From assembly GCA_035610835.1 (NCBI GenBank), contig CM069457.1:37288553-37352552 (forward strand): a DNA stretch of 64,000 nucleotides, written 5' to 3'. Positions within the stretch are counted from its first letter, which is position 1. Each line of letters starts with the position of its first letter. The position numbers were made by a program, and so were the translations under genes. Under the pieces are notes generated by a model. The model worked only from the letters and a program-made list of their open reading frames with translations, did not search any database and was not told the DNA's origin. This document shows, in pieces, positions 22,885 through 33,130 of this stretch. This DNA comes from Ophiura sarsii. Taxonomy: Eukaryota; Echinodermata; Ophiuroidea; Amphilepidida; Ophiuridae.

Positions 22885-23322
22885 AAATTCTTGCTGAGAC
22901 TTTCCTTATGTCTCGGAGTTACGCGCCATTAAAAGTACATCTTAAAAGTGCTTGCAATGACAGTCGTGACAGTGCCGGAGGCTCGTCACGCATGCGACAG
23001 ACAAACCGTTGAAAGTACACCATAAAGGGTATATTAAATGACCGGCGAGACAGACACGGCCGGGGCTCGTGACATATGCCACGTACTTGGTGTGAAACAC
23101 TACATTTATACGAGATACAGGTGGCCATTTAGTTCGTTAATGACACGGTTTGGCACATATGTGGCGTCAATGGTACACCGTTATCAGCTTCGTACGTGTT
23201 CTATTAAAGAAACAGTTCCTGTTTGATGCATCTATCCTACGATCTTTACCATGACAACGGTGCTTTGACACGCGTTCGTCGTGTTCAAAACAGAAAATTA
23301 ATTTGATGCCTCTGAACCAACA
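22885..23322 (+). repeat. Segment S, copy 2
   Basis: Near-identical over about 430 bp to 25800-26204 (CTCGGAGTTACGC, GACAGTCGTGACAGTGCCGG, CTCTGAACCAA end). The match resumes with copy 1 at 23640-23890. Confidence 0.85.
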
Positions 23323-23324
23323 CA

Positions 23325-23475
23325 GGAGCGTATCCAGGGGGCCCAGTGCCACCTGCTCCTCCCCCAATTGGCCACGGACTGTGAGTGGGTCAAATTGATG
23401 AGTTTTAAAGGCAGTGACCCCCACCCTTTTTTTTGAACCCCAAATTGCCCCCTCTATGAAAACACTTCTGAATAC
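23325..23475. mobile_element. Short hAT-like element, copy 1
   Basis: CAGGAGCGTATCCAG left end and CTGAATACGCTC right end; internal CCCAATTGGCCA and C-rich tract. Sister copy at 30408-30558. Both copies end near an AATATTGGCGATTGCTAG sequence, so the insertion predates segment duplication. Confidence 0.6.
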
Positions 23476-24201
23476 GCTCTTTCCAATATTGGCGATTGCT
23501 AGATATTTTTTAACATGCTAAATTTGTTTCCTTTTTTTGGGCGACACATTTGAGATAATTTGTGACTTTTGAAGGATTCCACTGACCCCTAAACTGTAAT
23601 CAATTAAAGTAAAGTAAACACTGATCAAATGTCAGTATACAGTAAGATTGAATTTTATACACGCCTTTGCCATGTTTGTACATTATATTGGCGTGTGCAT
23701 CCAGTTAGAAGGATTATCCAATGGTGCGTAATGCAAGTTAATGACACTGTCCACAGAGCAGCACGTTTCTTTCAAGTTGAACATTACTAACTAAAAACTG
23801 ATGATAGAAGAAATCTGATAAACAGAGCCATTATGTTACTACCTATTTAAGTCATGATTGGTGCTCTGGATACCGATGTGTCTACTTGCTCAAATTGATT
23901 TCATACTGTAGTCATGACAGTGAAGGGGCTCATACAATTCATAATTGTCGATCTTCAGGAATTCCTACCCGAATATGTGCAAAAAAATATAACAACTATT
24001 TAGACCCAAAGAAGATTTCTTGAGCAACACCAGCATGCTTCACTTTCATCACATGACCACTGATTTCTGTCACCAGTGTATACTGGTTCCATTGACATTA
24101 CATTTCAATGAAAGGCTTATAATGTAACGCGGGTCTTTACAAAAATCCTGCTGCAAGTAGTACAATTGATGTGACCTCTATTCAGTCTTCTCTTGTTTTT
24201 C
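23476..24201. other. Segment S, copy 2, distal part
   Basis: No gene. 23640-23890 is homologous to 21860-22110 of copy 1. Confidence 0.5.
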
Positions 24202-25476
24202 TTAAGGTCACGTTTTTTAACATCGGCACCACAAAAAGGTGGTTTTGTTACATTTTAGAGCGGTTTTTGTCTTTAGGCTATTGTATTTGAGTAACTCTCT
24301 ATCAAATTGACTTGTGTTTGGTCTTATCTTAAAGACAATTTAATACCTTTTAATAATCTGAAGAGAGAACAAATCTATCACTTTTGCTTTAATTAATACA
24401 GCTCGTTAAGTATAATTAGTCAGGGTGGTTGAGGGAGCGGAGGAGGAGGGAGTGGAGGAGGAGGAGGTGATTGCTATGTAATACATGGGTGGAAAATTGT
24501 TAAAACTCAAAATATCCTAGCAGACAAACGGTAGCGGTGTGGTATAGAAGTCCCAAGTATGCAAATGATTCCATTGCATACAATGTCATGCTCTACCACA
24601 CACAGTAATCAACAACTGACTAAATCTCATTGTCCTATTTGCATGAATGAATGGTTTCTATTGATCTTCATTTGAAAGTATTACCGGACTCCTGCCTCAG
24701 CAATGTCTCTAAAACCTATGACCACAACAGGTACTACATGTACGAGCCAAAGTAATGAATTGTCATTACTTTATATGCAACACATATTATTATGATACTT
24801 TAAAATGCCCACTGTAGCAGGTTGAGTTATGTTATCAATAACTGTAGTGGATGAGATGACAACATAATACTCCTCACGTACTGTACATGGTAGTTTAAAC
24901 ACCCTGTATATTAAATTGCTGCGTGAAACAATGCTTTATAATCACATAGTGATGGTTAAACGTAACGATAGTCACTCAAACTTTTTCTGAATTATCATAA
25001 ATTTCATAACTTGTTTAAATTGGTGTTTTTTTTCGGTATTTAACATTGGATATTTTGACCACCCCGTATATATTACTTCCTAATAAGCTGACTAATAAAT
25101 ATTGTTTTCGCTGGATGGGTAATTTACTAAAATACAACAAAACATGTATATCCTTCACATAGGTCCTGCATTTAGACTGTGGAAGAAAAAAAGGTCCTGC
25201 ATTTAGACTGTGGAAGAAAAAAAAGTAAATCATCATTTTGTATAACTTTTTAATTGTTACACCCTGTATAATGTTTAGGTCACCCTGTATATTTGATTTC
25301 TAGTTTGAAAATTGACAATCCTTATATTATTAGCTTTCCAAATATATATGGTTTCATACCCTTTAGATGTAAATATTTTGATATATTCTACCAAAACAGA
25401 AAAATGATGTATATTTCATGAAAATGACCAATGTAACACAAAATAAATGTACCCAGGTTAAAAAATGTGACCTTAA
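24202..25476. mobile_element. TTAA-flanked 1.27 kb TIR element
   Basis: TTAA|GGTCACGTTTTTTAAC at the left, GTTAAAAAATGTGACC|TTAA at the right: TIR 16 bp with one mismatch and TTAA on both sides, as in piggyBac-type insertions. Contains a GGA-rich tract (24424-24471), a 31-bp direct repeat (GGTCCTGCATTTAGACTGTG at about 25163 and 25193) and several CACCCYGTATA words. No transposase seen. Confidence 0.65.
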
Positions 25477-25539
25477 AGATCCTTAATTTTTTTGATAACT
25501 CATTTTAATGGAGATTCAACTTCTTTTCATATCTGTGGC

Positions 25540-25739
25540 CAAGATGCCTATCTGTACCATGTACTGCACTGTTTGTTTTGGGGAAAATTACTGTTGGTAC
25601 TGTAGCGGTGCTAAGTATGCTGGACTTCACAAGAAATGTTCTTTAGTAGATCGGTGTAGAAGCAGACACAGTCCCCTGGAACCATAGTCTGCCCTGTACA
25701 GTAAAACATAGGTTGGTATAGAAACATTGGAACTTTGGC

Positions 25740-25740
<1 letters not shown>
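25540..25740 (+). repeat. Segment S, tail block, copy 2
   Basis: Homologous to 30595-30780: GCCAAGATGCC, TGTAGCGGTGCTAAGTATGC, CAGTCCCCTGGAACCATAG. Confidence 0.75.

Positions 25741-25770
<30 letters not shown>
25741..25770 (+). repeat. Homopolymer C tract (30 C)
   Basis: Uninterrupted C run just left of CCTGGATACGCCATTGG, a hAT-like right terminus. Confidence 0.95.
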
Positions 25771-25772
<2 letters not shown>

Positions 25773-25796
25773 CTCAAAACAGTCCTGGATACGCCA

Positions 25797-26204
25797 TTGG
25801 CTGAGTCTTTCCTGATTTCTCGGAGTTACGCTCCATTAAAAGTACATCTTAAAAGTGCTTGCAATGACAGTCGTGACAGTGCCGGAGGCTCGTCACGCAT
25901 GCGGCATACAAACCGTTAAAAGTACATCATAAATGGCATATTAAATGACCGGCTAGACAGACACGGCCGGGGCTCGTGACATATGCCACGTACTTGGTGT
26001 GAAACACTACATTTATACGAGATACAGGTGGCCATTTAGTTCGTTAATGGCACGGTTTGGCACATATGTGGCGTAAATGGTACACCATTATCAGCTTCGT
26101 ACGTGTTCTATTAAAGAATTCTGCGACCTTTACCATGGCAACGGTGCTTTGACACGCGTTCGTCGTGTTCAAAACAGAACATTAATTTGATGGCTCTGAA
26201 CCAA
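25797..26204 (+). repeat. Segment S, copy 3, left part
   Basis: Ends CTCTGAACCAA at 26204, exactly where the retrotransposon sequence begins; in copy 2 the same words are followed by the short hAT-like element. Confidence 0.85.
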
Positions 26205-26214
26205 TGATATCCCG

Positions 26215-28773
26215 ATGTCGGGACATCTTGGGATAAACAAGACCAAACACAGAATCCTGGCCTCATTCTATTGGCCAGGAATATTTGCTGATGTAGCTCA
26301 ATACTGTAGGACTTGCGACATTTGTCAAAAAACTGCCAAATTCCACGTCCCTAATAAAGCACCCCTCCAACCAATTCCTATTGTAGGCAAGCGAATGGCC
26401 AAAATTGGAATTGATATTTTAGGCCCTATACATAGGTCTAAAAACAAGAAAGCCTACATTCTGACGGTCATTGATTATGCTACACGATACCCCTGGGCTA
26501 AACCCCTTCAAGACATCACAGCTGAGTCTGTGGCCCAAGCTCTGTGTGACATATTTTCTGAATGGGGGCTACCAGGGCAGATACAATCTGACCAAGGGAC
26601 AAATTTCATGTCCAAGGCGTTGAAAGAGTTGTACAAATTGATGAAGATAGATGCCTCCTTCTCTACACCATTTCACCAACAGTCAAATGGATTGGTGGAA
26701 AATTTCAATGCCACAATCAAATCCATGCTAAAGACATTGACAGAAACTGATTACAATGAATGGGACAAATTCCTATCTCTATTCATGTTTGCATACAGAG
26801 AGGTACCCCAAGACTCTTTAGGATTCTCCCCTTTTGAGTTAGTCTTTGGAGAATCTGTCAGAGGACCTTTAGATATTGTCAGAGAAACTTGGACCAAACC
26901 CTCAACTAAAGACAAGACAATTATCCAACACATAATTGACTTGCGTGACAATGTATCCCGCATGACGGATCAAGCACACCAAAACCTCACCCAAGCCCAA
27001 GTCAAACAGAAGACTTGGTATGATAAGAAATCAAGACAGCGCAGCCTCAAACCAGGGCAGAAAGTGCTGGTCTTACTCCCCTCACACCCAAGTAAGATGA
27101 TCACCCGTTGGCAGGGCCCTTATCCAATAACAAGAAAGGTCAGTGACCTGAACTACGAAATTGACATAGGTACTAATAAGAAACGTCTAAAGGTTTACCA
27201 TATCAACCTATTACAACAATATCATGAAAGACAAGATAAAGAGGACAAGACAGTGGCAGTCAGCCTTATGGTACAGACAAATGTACACAATGATACTGAC
27301 GACGATGATGACAGGGACGATTGGTCGCCTCCCAATCCGCCTCTCAGTATGTTCCAAACTGAAACATACCAAGACGCTGAAATCGCTGACGACCTGACAC
27401 AAAATCAAAATCACCAAATACTTCTAGTGCTCAAAAACTATGAATCAGTAATGAGTGACGTTCCAGGCCGTACAGACCTAATAGAACATAGCGTACGACT
27501 GACTTCTGAGACACCCATACGCAGCAAACCATACAGACTACCCCCATCAAAGGAAGTAGAAGTAAAGAGTGAAATAATGAAAATGCTAGAAATGGGATTA
27601 ATTGAAGAATCCCGATCCCCTTATGCTTCTCCAATTGTCACTGTTCCTAAACCTAACGGTAAACTTAGGACTTGCTCAAATTACAGAGCTTTGAACAAAA
27701 TTACAATATTTGACGCATACCCTATGGCCCGAATTGATGATATTATTGATCAAGTCGGTCAGGCTAAGTTTATAAGCACGTTAGACTTAACCCAAGGGTA
27801 CTACCAGATCCGTTTGGCAGATGATACAAAAGAAAAATCTGCATTCATTACTCCTTTTGGTTTATACCAATACAATGTTCTGCCATTTGGTATGTGTGGC
27901 GCAGGTGCCACATTTCAGCGATTGGTAGACACTGTATTAAGGGGTTGTGAGGAGTATGCACGAGCATACATTGACGATATTGCAATATTCAGCATGGACT
28001 GGGTATCGCATTTAAGACATGTAGGGATAGTATTATCTCGCCTCCAGAAGGCAGGCTTAACAGCCAAACCTAGCAAATGTCATTTTGCTAGACAACAGGT
28101 TGTCTATTTAGGCCATGTCATAGGTAATGGTAAGACAAGTCCTCACCCTGGCAAAATAGAGGCAATGGAAAATTTTCCACGACCCAGCACCAAGAAGGAC
28201 ATTAGATCTTTCCTGGGTTTAGCGAATTACTACAGAAAATACATAGGGTCTGACATGGCGACCATAGCTCTTCCCTTGACTGATGCAACTAAGAAATCTG
28301 AACCAATCGCAGTTAAGTGGACTGACAAATTGGAAAATGCATTCCAGACAATAAAACATAGACTGATCAATGCCCCAGTACTAAGAACACCAGACATGAC
28401 CAAAGACTTTTTAGTACAAACAGACGCTAGTAACCGTGGACTGGGGGCTATATTAAGTCAACTTGATGACAATGGGGACGAACACCCTGTTGCATATCTC
28501 AGTCGCAAATTAAGTCCGACTGAAGAGAGATATTCTATCATGGAGAAAGAATGCCTTGCGATAATATGGGCAATCAAGAATTGGCATGTTTATTTGTATG
28601 GACAGACATTTCATGTTCAAACAGACCACCAAGCCATACAGTGGCTGGACCGTATGAAAAATACAAATAACAGACTGACACGCTGGAGTCTCGCACTCCA
28701 ACCATACCAATTTACTGTAACATACAGGAAAGGTTCAGCAAATGCAAATGCTGACACGATGAGTAGGATTTAA
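26215..28773 (+). CDS. pol: Retrotransposon pol: integrase - RT - RNase H (Gmr1-type order)
   Basis: 852 residues from the first ATG; the frame is open back to 26200 and reads NDIP before this Met, which is an internal Pol residue rather than a true start. Zinc finger remnant: H4, C34, C37. Integrase core DD35E: D67, D126 (SDQG), E162 (NGLVEN). GPY/F module near residue 300 (WQGPYP), then an acidic DDDDD linker. RT spans about 440-620 with STLDLTQGYYQI, LPFGMCGAGATFQ and the YIDD active site at 585-588. RNase H follows with TDAS, EKE and NADTMSR, ending just after the last Asp. All catalytic residues are present with no stop or frameshift in 2.5 kb, so the remnant is recent or conserved. No chromodomain seen. 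Autonomy is lost through the 5' truncation. Confidence 0.93.
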   Translation: MSGHLGINKTKHRILASFYWPGIFADVAQYCRTCDICQKTAKFHVPNKAPLQPIPIVGKRMAKIGIDILGPIHRSKNKKAYILTVIDYATRYPWAKPLQDITAESVAQALCDIFSEWGLPGQIQSDQGTNFMSKALKELYKLMKIDASFSTPFHQQSNGLVENFNATIKSMLKTLTETDYNEWDKFLSLFMFAYREVPQDSLGFSPFELVFGESVRGPLDIVRETWTKPSTKDKTIIQHIIDLRDNVSRMTDQAHQNLTQAQVKQKTWYDKKSRQRSLKPGQKVLVLLPSHPSKMITRWQGPYPITRKVSDLNYEIDIGTNKKRLKVYHINLLQQYHERQDKEDKTVAVSLMVQTNVHNDTDDDDDRDDWSPPNPPLSMFQTETYQDAEIADDLTQNQNHQILLVLKNYESVMSDVPGRTDLIEHSVRLTSETPIRSKPYRLPPSKEVEVKSEIMKMLEMGLIEESRSPYASPIVTVPKPNGKLRTCSNYRALNKITIFDAYPMARIDDIIDQVGQAKFISTLDLTQGYYQIRLADDTKEKSAFITPFGLYQYNVLPFGMCGAGATFQRLVDTVLRGCEEYARAYIDDIAIFSMDWVSHLRHVGIVLSRLQKAGLTAKPSKCHFARQQVVYLGHVIGNGKTSPHPGKIEAMENFPRPSTKKDIRSFLGLANYYRKYIGSDMATIALPLTDATKKSEPIAVKWTDKLENAFQTIKHRLINAPVLRTPDMTKDFLVQTDASNRGLGAILSQLDDNGDEHPVAYLSRKLSPTEERYSIMEKECLAIIWAIKNWHVYLYGQTFHVQTDHQAIQWLDRMKNTNNRLTRWSLALQPYQFTVTYRKGSANANADTMSRI

Positions 28774-29903
28774 AGTTAAGTTTGGTAATAGCAATGAATG
28801 TGTTTTGAGACATTTGATTAATTTTAATGTATCTCCTTTTAGGTTTCTCACATCTACAACTAATTTAAATTAAGTAGTTAAATAGCACCTTTTGTTTGTT
28901 TAATTGCATAACTATTGGATAACTTTCCTGTTGTTGGTTGTAAGGGAAAGGCAGTTTTTCCATCGCCATGCCGTTCATGTTAGGCATGAGATGACTTCGT
29001 ACTCAGCCAAGATATATTGCTGGGGTACCGCATCACATCTTCAAACAATGTATAAGACTGATTACCTGAGATATCATTTTGCATCAAAATGTTCACACAG
29101 GAGCTACCCTTCGAAAGTGATTGTCTATGATTGATGCATCCTATTTGGAGGAACACATATTTTACTAACTTTGTATATAAACATGTTGGCTGCAGATTAT
29201 TATGTACAGTGCATGTACAATGTGAATGGGATTTCAGAATACCAGCTCAGCTTAAGACTCATTAGCACAATGTATGCTATGGTGATACGGTCACGGTCAC
29301 GCATGCATAACACTCTATCCTTAAGAATCTATATTGTTTGATTCAGAGAGCAAAGGATGGAAAACCAGTTATTCATCTTAGCATGTTTGTTGTCTTATTG
29401 ACATGCACATCTTCGGTAAATCTGTTATATGCTACTACAAGCTGAGACTATAAGGTAGTCTAAACTACAAGTATTGTTCAACAGTTATAAACAAACATTT
29501 GCTGTCATCGCTGCTGAATCTATTGGTGATATCTGCATGAGCAGGACTTTTCTACGGTTTGATTTCGGTACTTAATCAAGGATGATTTGATATAAACAGT
29601 GGAGTGGCTACTTTTACTCTAGTGACAATATTTAGCATGGAAAGTGTATCAGATTATGAACACTGACGCTGCCAAGGATTTCATTGCATCTACATAAAGG
29701 ACAAAAAACATTGGAAAACATCATCATGCAGCCAATTGTAGCGATCAACATTTATTATTGACAGTTCACCTAATGTTTATGAAATGTTTAAAACCATGAA
29801 TGACTTGATATAACAAATAAGTTTAAATTTGTGAATATTTATCATTGTATTAACCCCACATGCTCAACACTTAAAACACTGTTTTATTCTCAAGGGCGGG
29901 GCA
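28774..29903 (+). other. Retrotransposon 3' untranslated region and purine tract
   Basis: No env-like ORF; short frames only. Ends in CAAGGGCGGGGCA at 29891-29903, a plausible polypurine tract for plus-strand priming next to the LTR. Confidence 0.55.
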
Positions 29904-30401
29904 TGTGACATACAGATGATTGACCCCAGGGTCAATGTTAACATCTTAATGATGTGATTTACAGGAGCCGACATGTCAACGTTTTGTTTAATGAACACAT
30001 TAGTTTAGACAGTATTTATGATAACACCCTCTATCCAGGGTCAATGTCAATTATAATCCCTTACTGGGATCATGAACCTTTGAACCTTCCATGGTCAATG
30101 TCAATTATATTCCCTTACCAGGATCATGAACCTTTGAACCTTCCAGGGTAAATGCTGGGATAGGTGAGGAGTTTACTTCTCACATTCACTTCTAGTTATG
30201 AATTCATCATAAGAACATCAAGTTAGAGAGACCACCTTCAGGGCTCTCTAACCCAAGAGAAATAAAAAGCCATCGAAATGACGAATAAAGATAGCTGTAT
30301 AATAGCTAAAGAAAACTAACTGTATTACCAGTGCCTGATTTACTTACACCACCTTGAGTGTATGACCGATATACCGCTCGGAACGTTAACCCTTCTTCAC
30401 A
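29904..30401 (+). mobile_element. Probable 3' LTR (498 bp)
   Basis: Starts TGTGACATACAG and ends CTTCTTCACA, giving a 5-bp inverted terminus TGTGA/TCACA as expected for LTRs. Contains AATAAA twice (about 30260-30290), a direct repeat of about 56 bp (30033-30147) and TTGACCCCAGGGTCAA. No second LTR is available to confirm. Confidence 0.55.
30033..30147 (+). repeat. Two tandem units of about 57 bp in the LTR
   Basis: GGTCAATGTCAATTATA...GGATCATGAACCTTTGAACC occurs twice in succession, with few differences; possible duplicated U3 enhancer. Confidence 0.85.
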
Positions 30402-30407
30402 TGGTGG

Positions 30408-30558
30408 CAGGGGCGTATCCAGGGGGCCTAGCGCCCCTGCCCTCCCCCAATTGGCCATGAGCTGTGAGTGGGTTTTAAAGGCAGGGACACCCCCCCCCCC
30501 CCCCCCCCCCATGAACCCTAAATTGCCCCCTCCATGAAAGTACATCTGAATACGCACT
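30408..30558. mobile_element. Short hAT-like element, copy 2
   Basis: CAGGGGCGTATCCAG and CTGAATACGCACT termini; a long C run near 30490. TGAACCAA follows at 30559-30566 and also occurs at 26197-26204, left of the retrotransposon: an 8-bp hAT-type target duplication now split by the retroelement. Confidence 0.65.
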
Positions 30559-30566
30559 TGAACCAA

Positions 30567-31249
30567 CGTATTTCAAATATTGGCGATTGCTAGCCAAGAT
30601 GCCTAGTACCATTTACTGCACTGTTTATTTTGAGGAAATTCCTGTTGGTACCGTAGCGGTGCTAAGTATGCTGCACTTCACAAGAAATTTTCTTCGGTAG
30701 ACCGGTGTAGAAGCAGGCACAGTCCCCTGGAGCCATAGTCCGCCCTGTGAAGTAAAACATAGGTTGGTATAGATAGGACACCCATGCCTACACGCATCAG
30801 TAGTTTCACGCTTTATTCCGTGTATGTCTATGTAGGCCGGACTATAGTGGTTCCAGGGGGAACATGGCCCCTTTCGCACCGGCTTGGTCTATCGTCATCG
30901 ATAGTTAGCCGTCAGCGACCGATTCTAGTTCTATAACACAAGCCAGGTCCTATCCCCGGGGTCCTATCACCAGATTTGGCAATTTGCCTGGACTGTTGGA
31001 TTGGTGTCTTGTCTTGTTGTGTCAGTGACAGTTGTTGTGTGAAACATTAGCTATATGGTTTTAATATTATCCTACTAGTAACTTATATTAATAGCACTAC
31101 CTACCCGATCTTTGGCACATGAAAGGTTATTCGACCTTTAAGTATATCCATTCGTCCTTGACAATGGAAACTCATAATACAATTCTACATAAATCTAATC
31201 CAACATAATAATTAACCATTCTCATATTTAATAGTTCCATAAATAGAAT
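30567..31249. other. Segment S copy 3 tail, then unassigned
   Basis: 30595-30780 matches 25540-25740. CAGTCCCCTGGAGCCATAGT is loosely mirrored at 30833-30860, a diverged inverted repeat. 30900-31249 unassigned. Confidence 0.5.
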
Positions 31250-31545
31250 AAGGTGGCGAGGTGGCGCAGTCGGTTAGAGCGTCGTAACACTGCTGCGCAC
31301 CGTATTCTGTTGGTGAATCGCTTGAGCGTGAGTTCAATACGATACACCAACCCAGCCTCGTCCCCATGCCTCCTTCAGACCGTGCAGACTGAAAAAGGCA
31401 TGTACGTAGGCGCACCGTGGTTCGGAAGTCACGTAGAAATGTTGGTCCCGTATATCGGAAGAGCTATCCCCGAGCACGTTAAGAGGTTACAGACTCCTTC
31501 GTAAAGTGTAGGGGATCATCCCGGTCTGTGTCTGTACACACACAT
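31250..31545 (+). mobile_element. tRNA-derived SINE, type 2 head
   Basis: A-box TGGCGCAGTCGG at 31262-31273 and B-box GAGTTCAATAC at 31330-31340, then a 3' region (about 31408-31540) matching the minus-strand SINE near 20640-20765: GTTCGGAAGTCACGTAGAAA, GAGCACGTTAA, GGTTACAGACTC. The head and upper body differ from that SINE. Confidence 0.75.
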
Positions 31546-31837
31546 ATAATATGTATTCCACTAGGCATGGCGCACCAATGGAGTAAACAAATAGCCAAGA
31601 AAGAATTATGGAGGCAACTAAACTTCTTCCATTGTTCCGTCCAAGGACGACCGATGATGATGAAATAGAATCTTTGTGCCCTTATTGAACAAAGGAGCCC
31701 AATTAAGGCACACATAATCTTAATTATAAACAAATTAACAATCACGTTTTCCCCGTTATAGCTCCTATTCGTGATCACAGCGCTGGTTAATGAGTCGTTT
31801 CTGATCATTTTTTGTTAAAAATAAATACTTTGTGGTG

Positions 31838-32070
31838 GAGGGTCAGGTTCGTTATTTCGAAGGGTCTTTAATTCCGACATAAGTGGTAAGGGTCATCATT
31901 TCGAAACATAAATAAGAGTCCTTAACCCTAACCCTAACCCTATCCCTAACCCTAATCATAATCATAATCATAACCCTATCGGAATAACGACCCTTACAAG
32001 TTACAGTTATTTCGGAATAACGACCATTCAGAAAAATTACCGTTCGAAATAACGGTGATACCCCTTGTCC
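31838..32070. repeat. Interstitial telomere-like tract with GGAATAACG flanks
   Basis: 31922-31977 is CCTAACCCTAACCCT degenerating into ATCATA. On both sides are TTATTTCG / GGAATAACGACC words, so the tract belongs to a repeat rather than a bare telomere fusion. Confidence 0.7.
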
Positions 32071-32528
32071 ACAAAAATTAGGATCGAGTTGTTAAGGACA
32101 ATATCCAGTGATAACATTTTATAAGTTCATGATGATATAGATTAATTACCGTTCTGGATTCGATGAACTAGCAGGGATTTCCTGTCAATTACGCCAAGTG
32201 TAAATCACTTCCCCGCTTTACAACGTTAGGTTATGACTAAATTACACAGTAGCATGCTCGCGCTATGGAGATTTAATAATTGGAGTATTTTATGCTGTAA
32301 CGAACGCTCTGTCCGTCTAAAACGAGGCCGGTGGTTATGCTAAGATTTTATCAATGACAAACGGCCCTACACTTTTGAATTTGAAATCATTGTACAATTA
32401 GGGATCGTGAAATAGTGCTCCCAGAGATAACTTTATTGGATCGTATTTTTCGGAACTATTTTACCTCGCCACTGGCTACAGGTCTCGAGTGATAGGTGAT
32501 GGGCCCGTAATACCTTATGACAAATATT
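32071..32528. other. Intergenic, nothing recognised
   Basis: No ORF, RNA or repeat recognised. Confidence 0.4.
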
Positions 32529-32739
32529 CCTCCTCTCTACCACTAACAACTTACAACTACTTGCTTTCGTTTCGGTGTACATGGAAACATTCCAATTAAT
32601 TATTGGAAAGAATTAAGTGAATTAAAACTGATTAATTAACACTCTATTAATCTCTTTACATACAAGACTGCTGATAACTGCGGATAATATACAGCGTGAG
32701 TCAAAAATCTTACGAAAATACAGGTGGATTGAACGCAGT

Positions 32740-33130
32740 GGCGTAGCAAGGTACCAAAAAGTGGGGCGGCCATTTATGTTGAAAACTGTTAAGGTTTTTG
32801 AGCTGGTCCGTCCGACGTGTACAAACAACAAAATAGTAAAAGGTAGCCACAATTTTTTTTTGCAGTCTAGTCACCTCGTGAATTTCACGTAAGTTGGAAT
32901 AAGTGGGGGGGGGGGGGGGGGGGGGGTTGAGGTCAAACAAGTCGTGTAGTGCCCCCATAACTCAGAATTGGTATTGGCATGATTGGTGCGATTTGGTGTG
33001 TACTTTTGACCAATATTTTATTGAAAAGCAATCACTTTCCCCCGTTTCTTCTCTCTCTTTTTTTCCTTTTCCCTTCTTCTTTTTTTTCTTTCTTTGCAAA
33101 AAAGTGGGCCGCCCCCGCCGTGACGCGCCC
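32740..33130. mobile_element. hAT-like G-run element in unit 1
   Basis: CAGTGGCGTAGCAAGG start; contains CACCTCGTGAATTTCACGTA and a run of 22 G, both also in the complete hAT-like element at 55463-55982. The right terminus is not clear. Confidence 0.45.

Larger units (their letters stand above)
26205..30401 (+). mobile_element. Gmr1-like Ty3/gypsy retrotransposon, 5'-truncated
   Basis: Contains integrase then RT-RNase H in one open frame, a 1.1 kb non-coding stretch, a purine tract (29892-29903) and a probable 3' LTR. The 5' LTR, gag, protease and first His of the integrase zinc finger are missing. The left junction is sharp at 26204/26205. Integrase upstream of RT identifies the Gmr1 group, described in deuterostomes, rather than ordinary gypsy elements (RT-RH-INT). 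Confidence 0.85.

Noticed and set aside
28774..29903. An env-like third ORF in the retrotransposon
   Set aside because: No frame longer than about 76 codons and no signal peptide, cleavage or membrane pattern was recognised.
31253..31504. 83-codon ORF as a protein gene
   Set aside because: It lies entirely within a tRNA-derived SINE and overlaps the pol III promoter boxes.
31919..31980. Chromosome end
   Set aside because: The tract is short, degenerate and followed by more than 30 kb of ordinary sequence.
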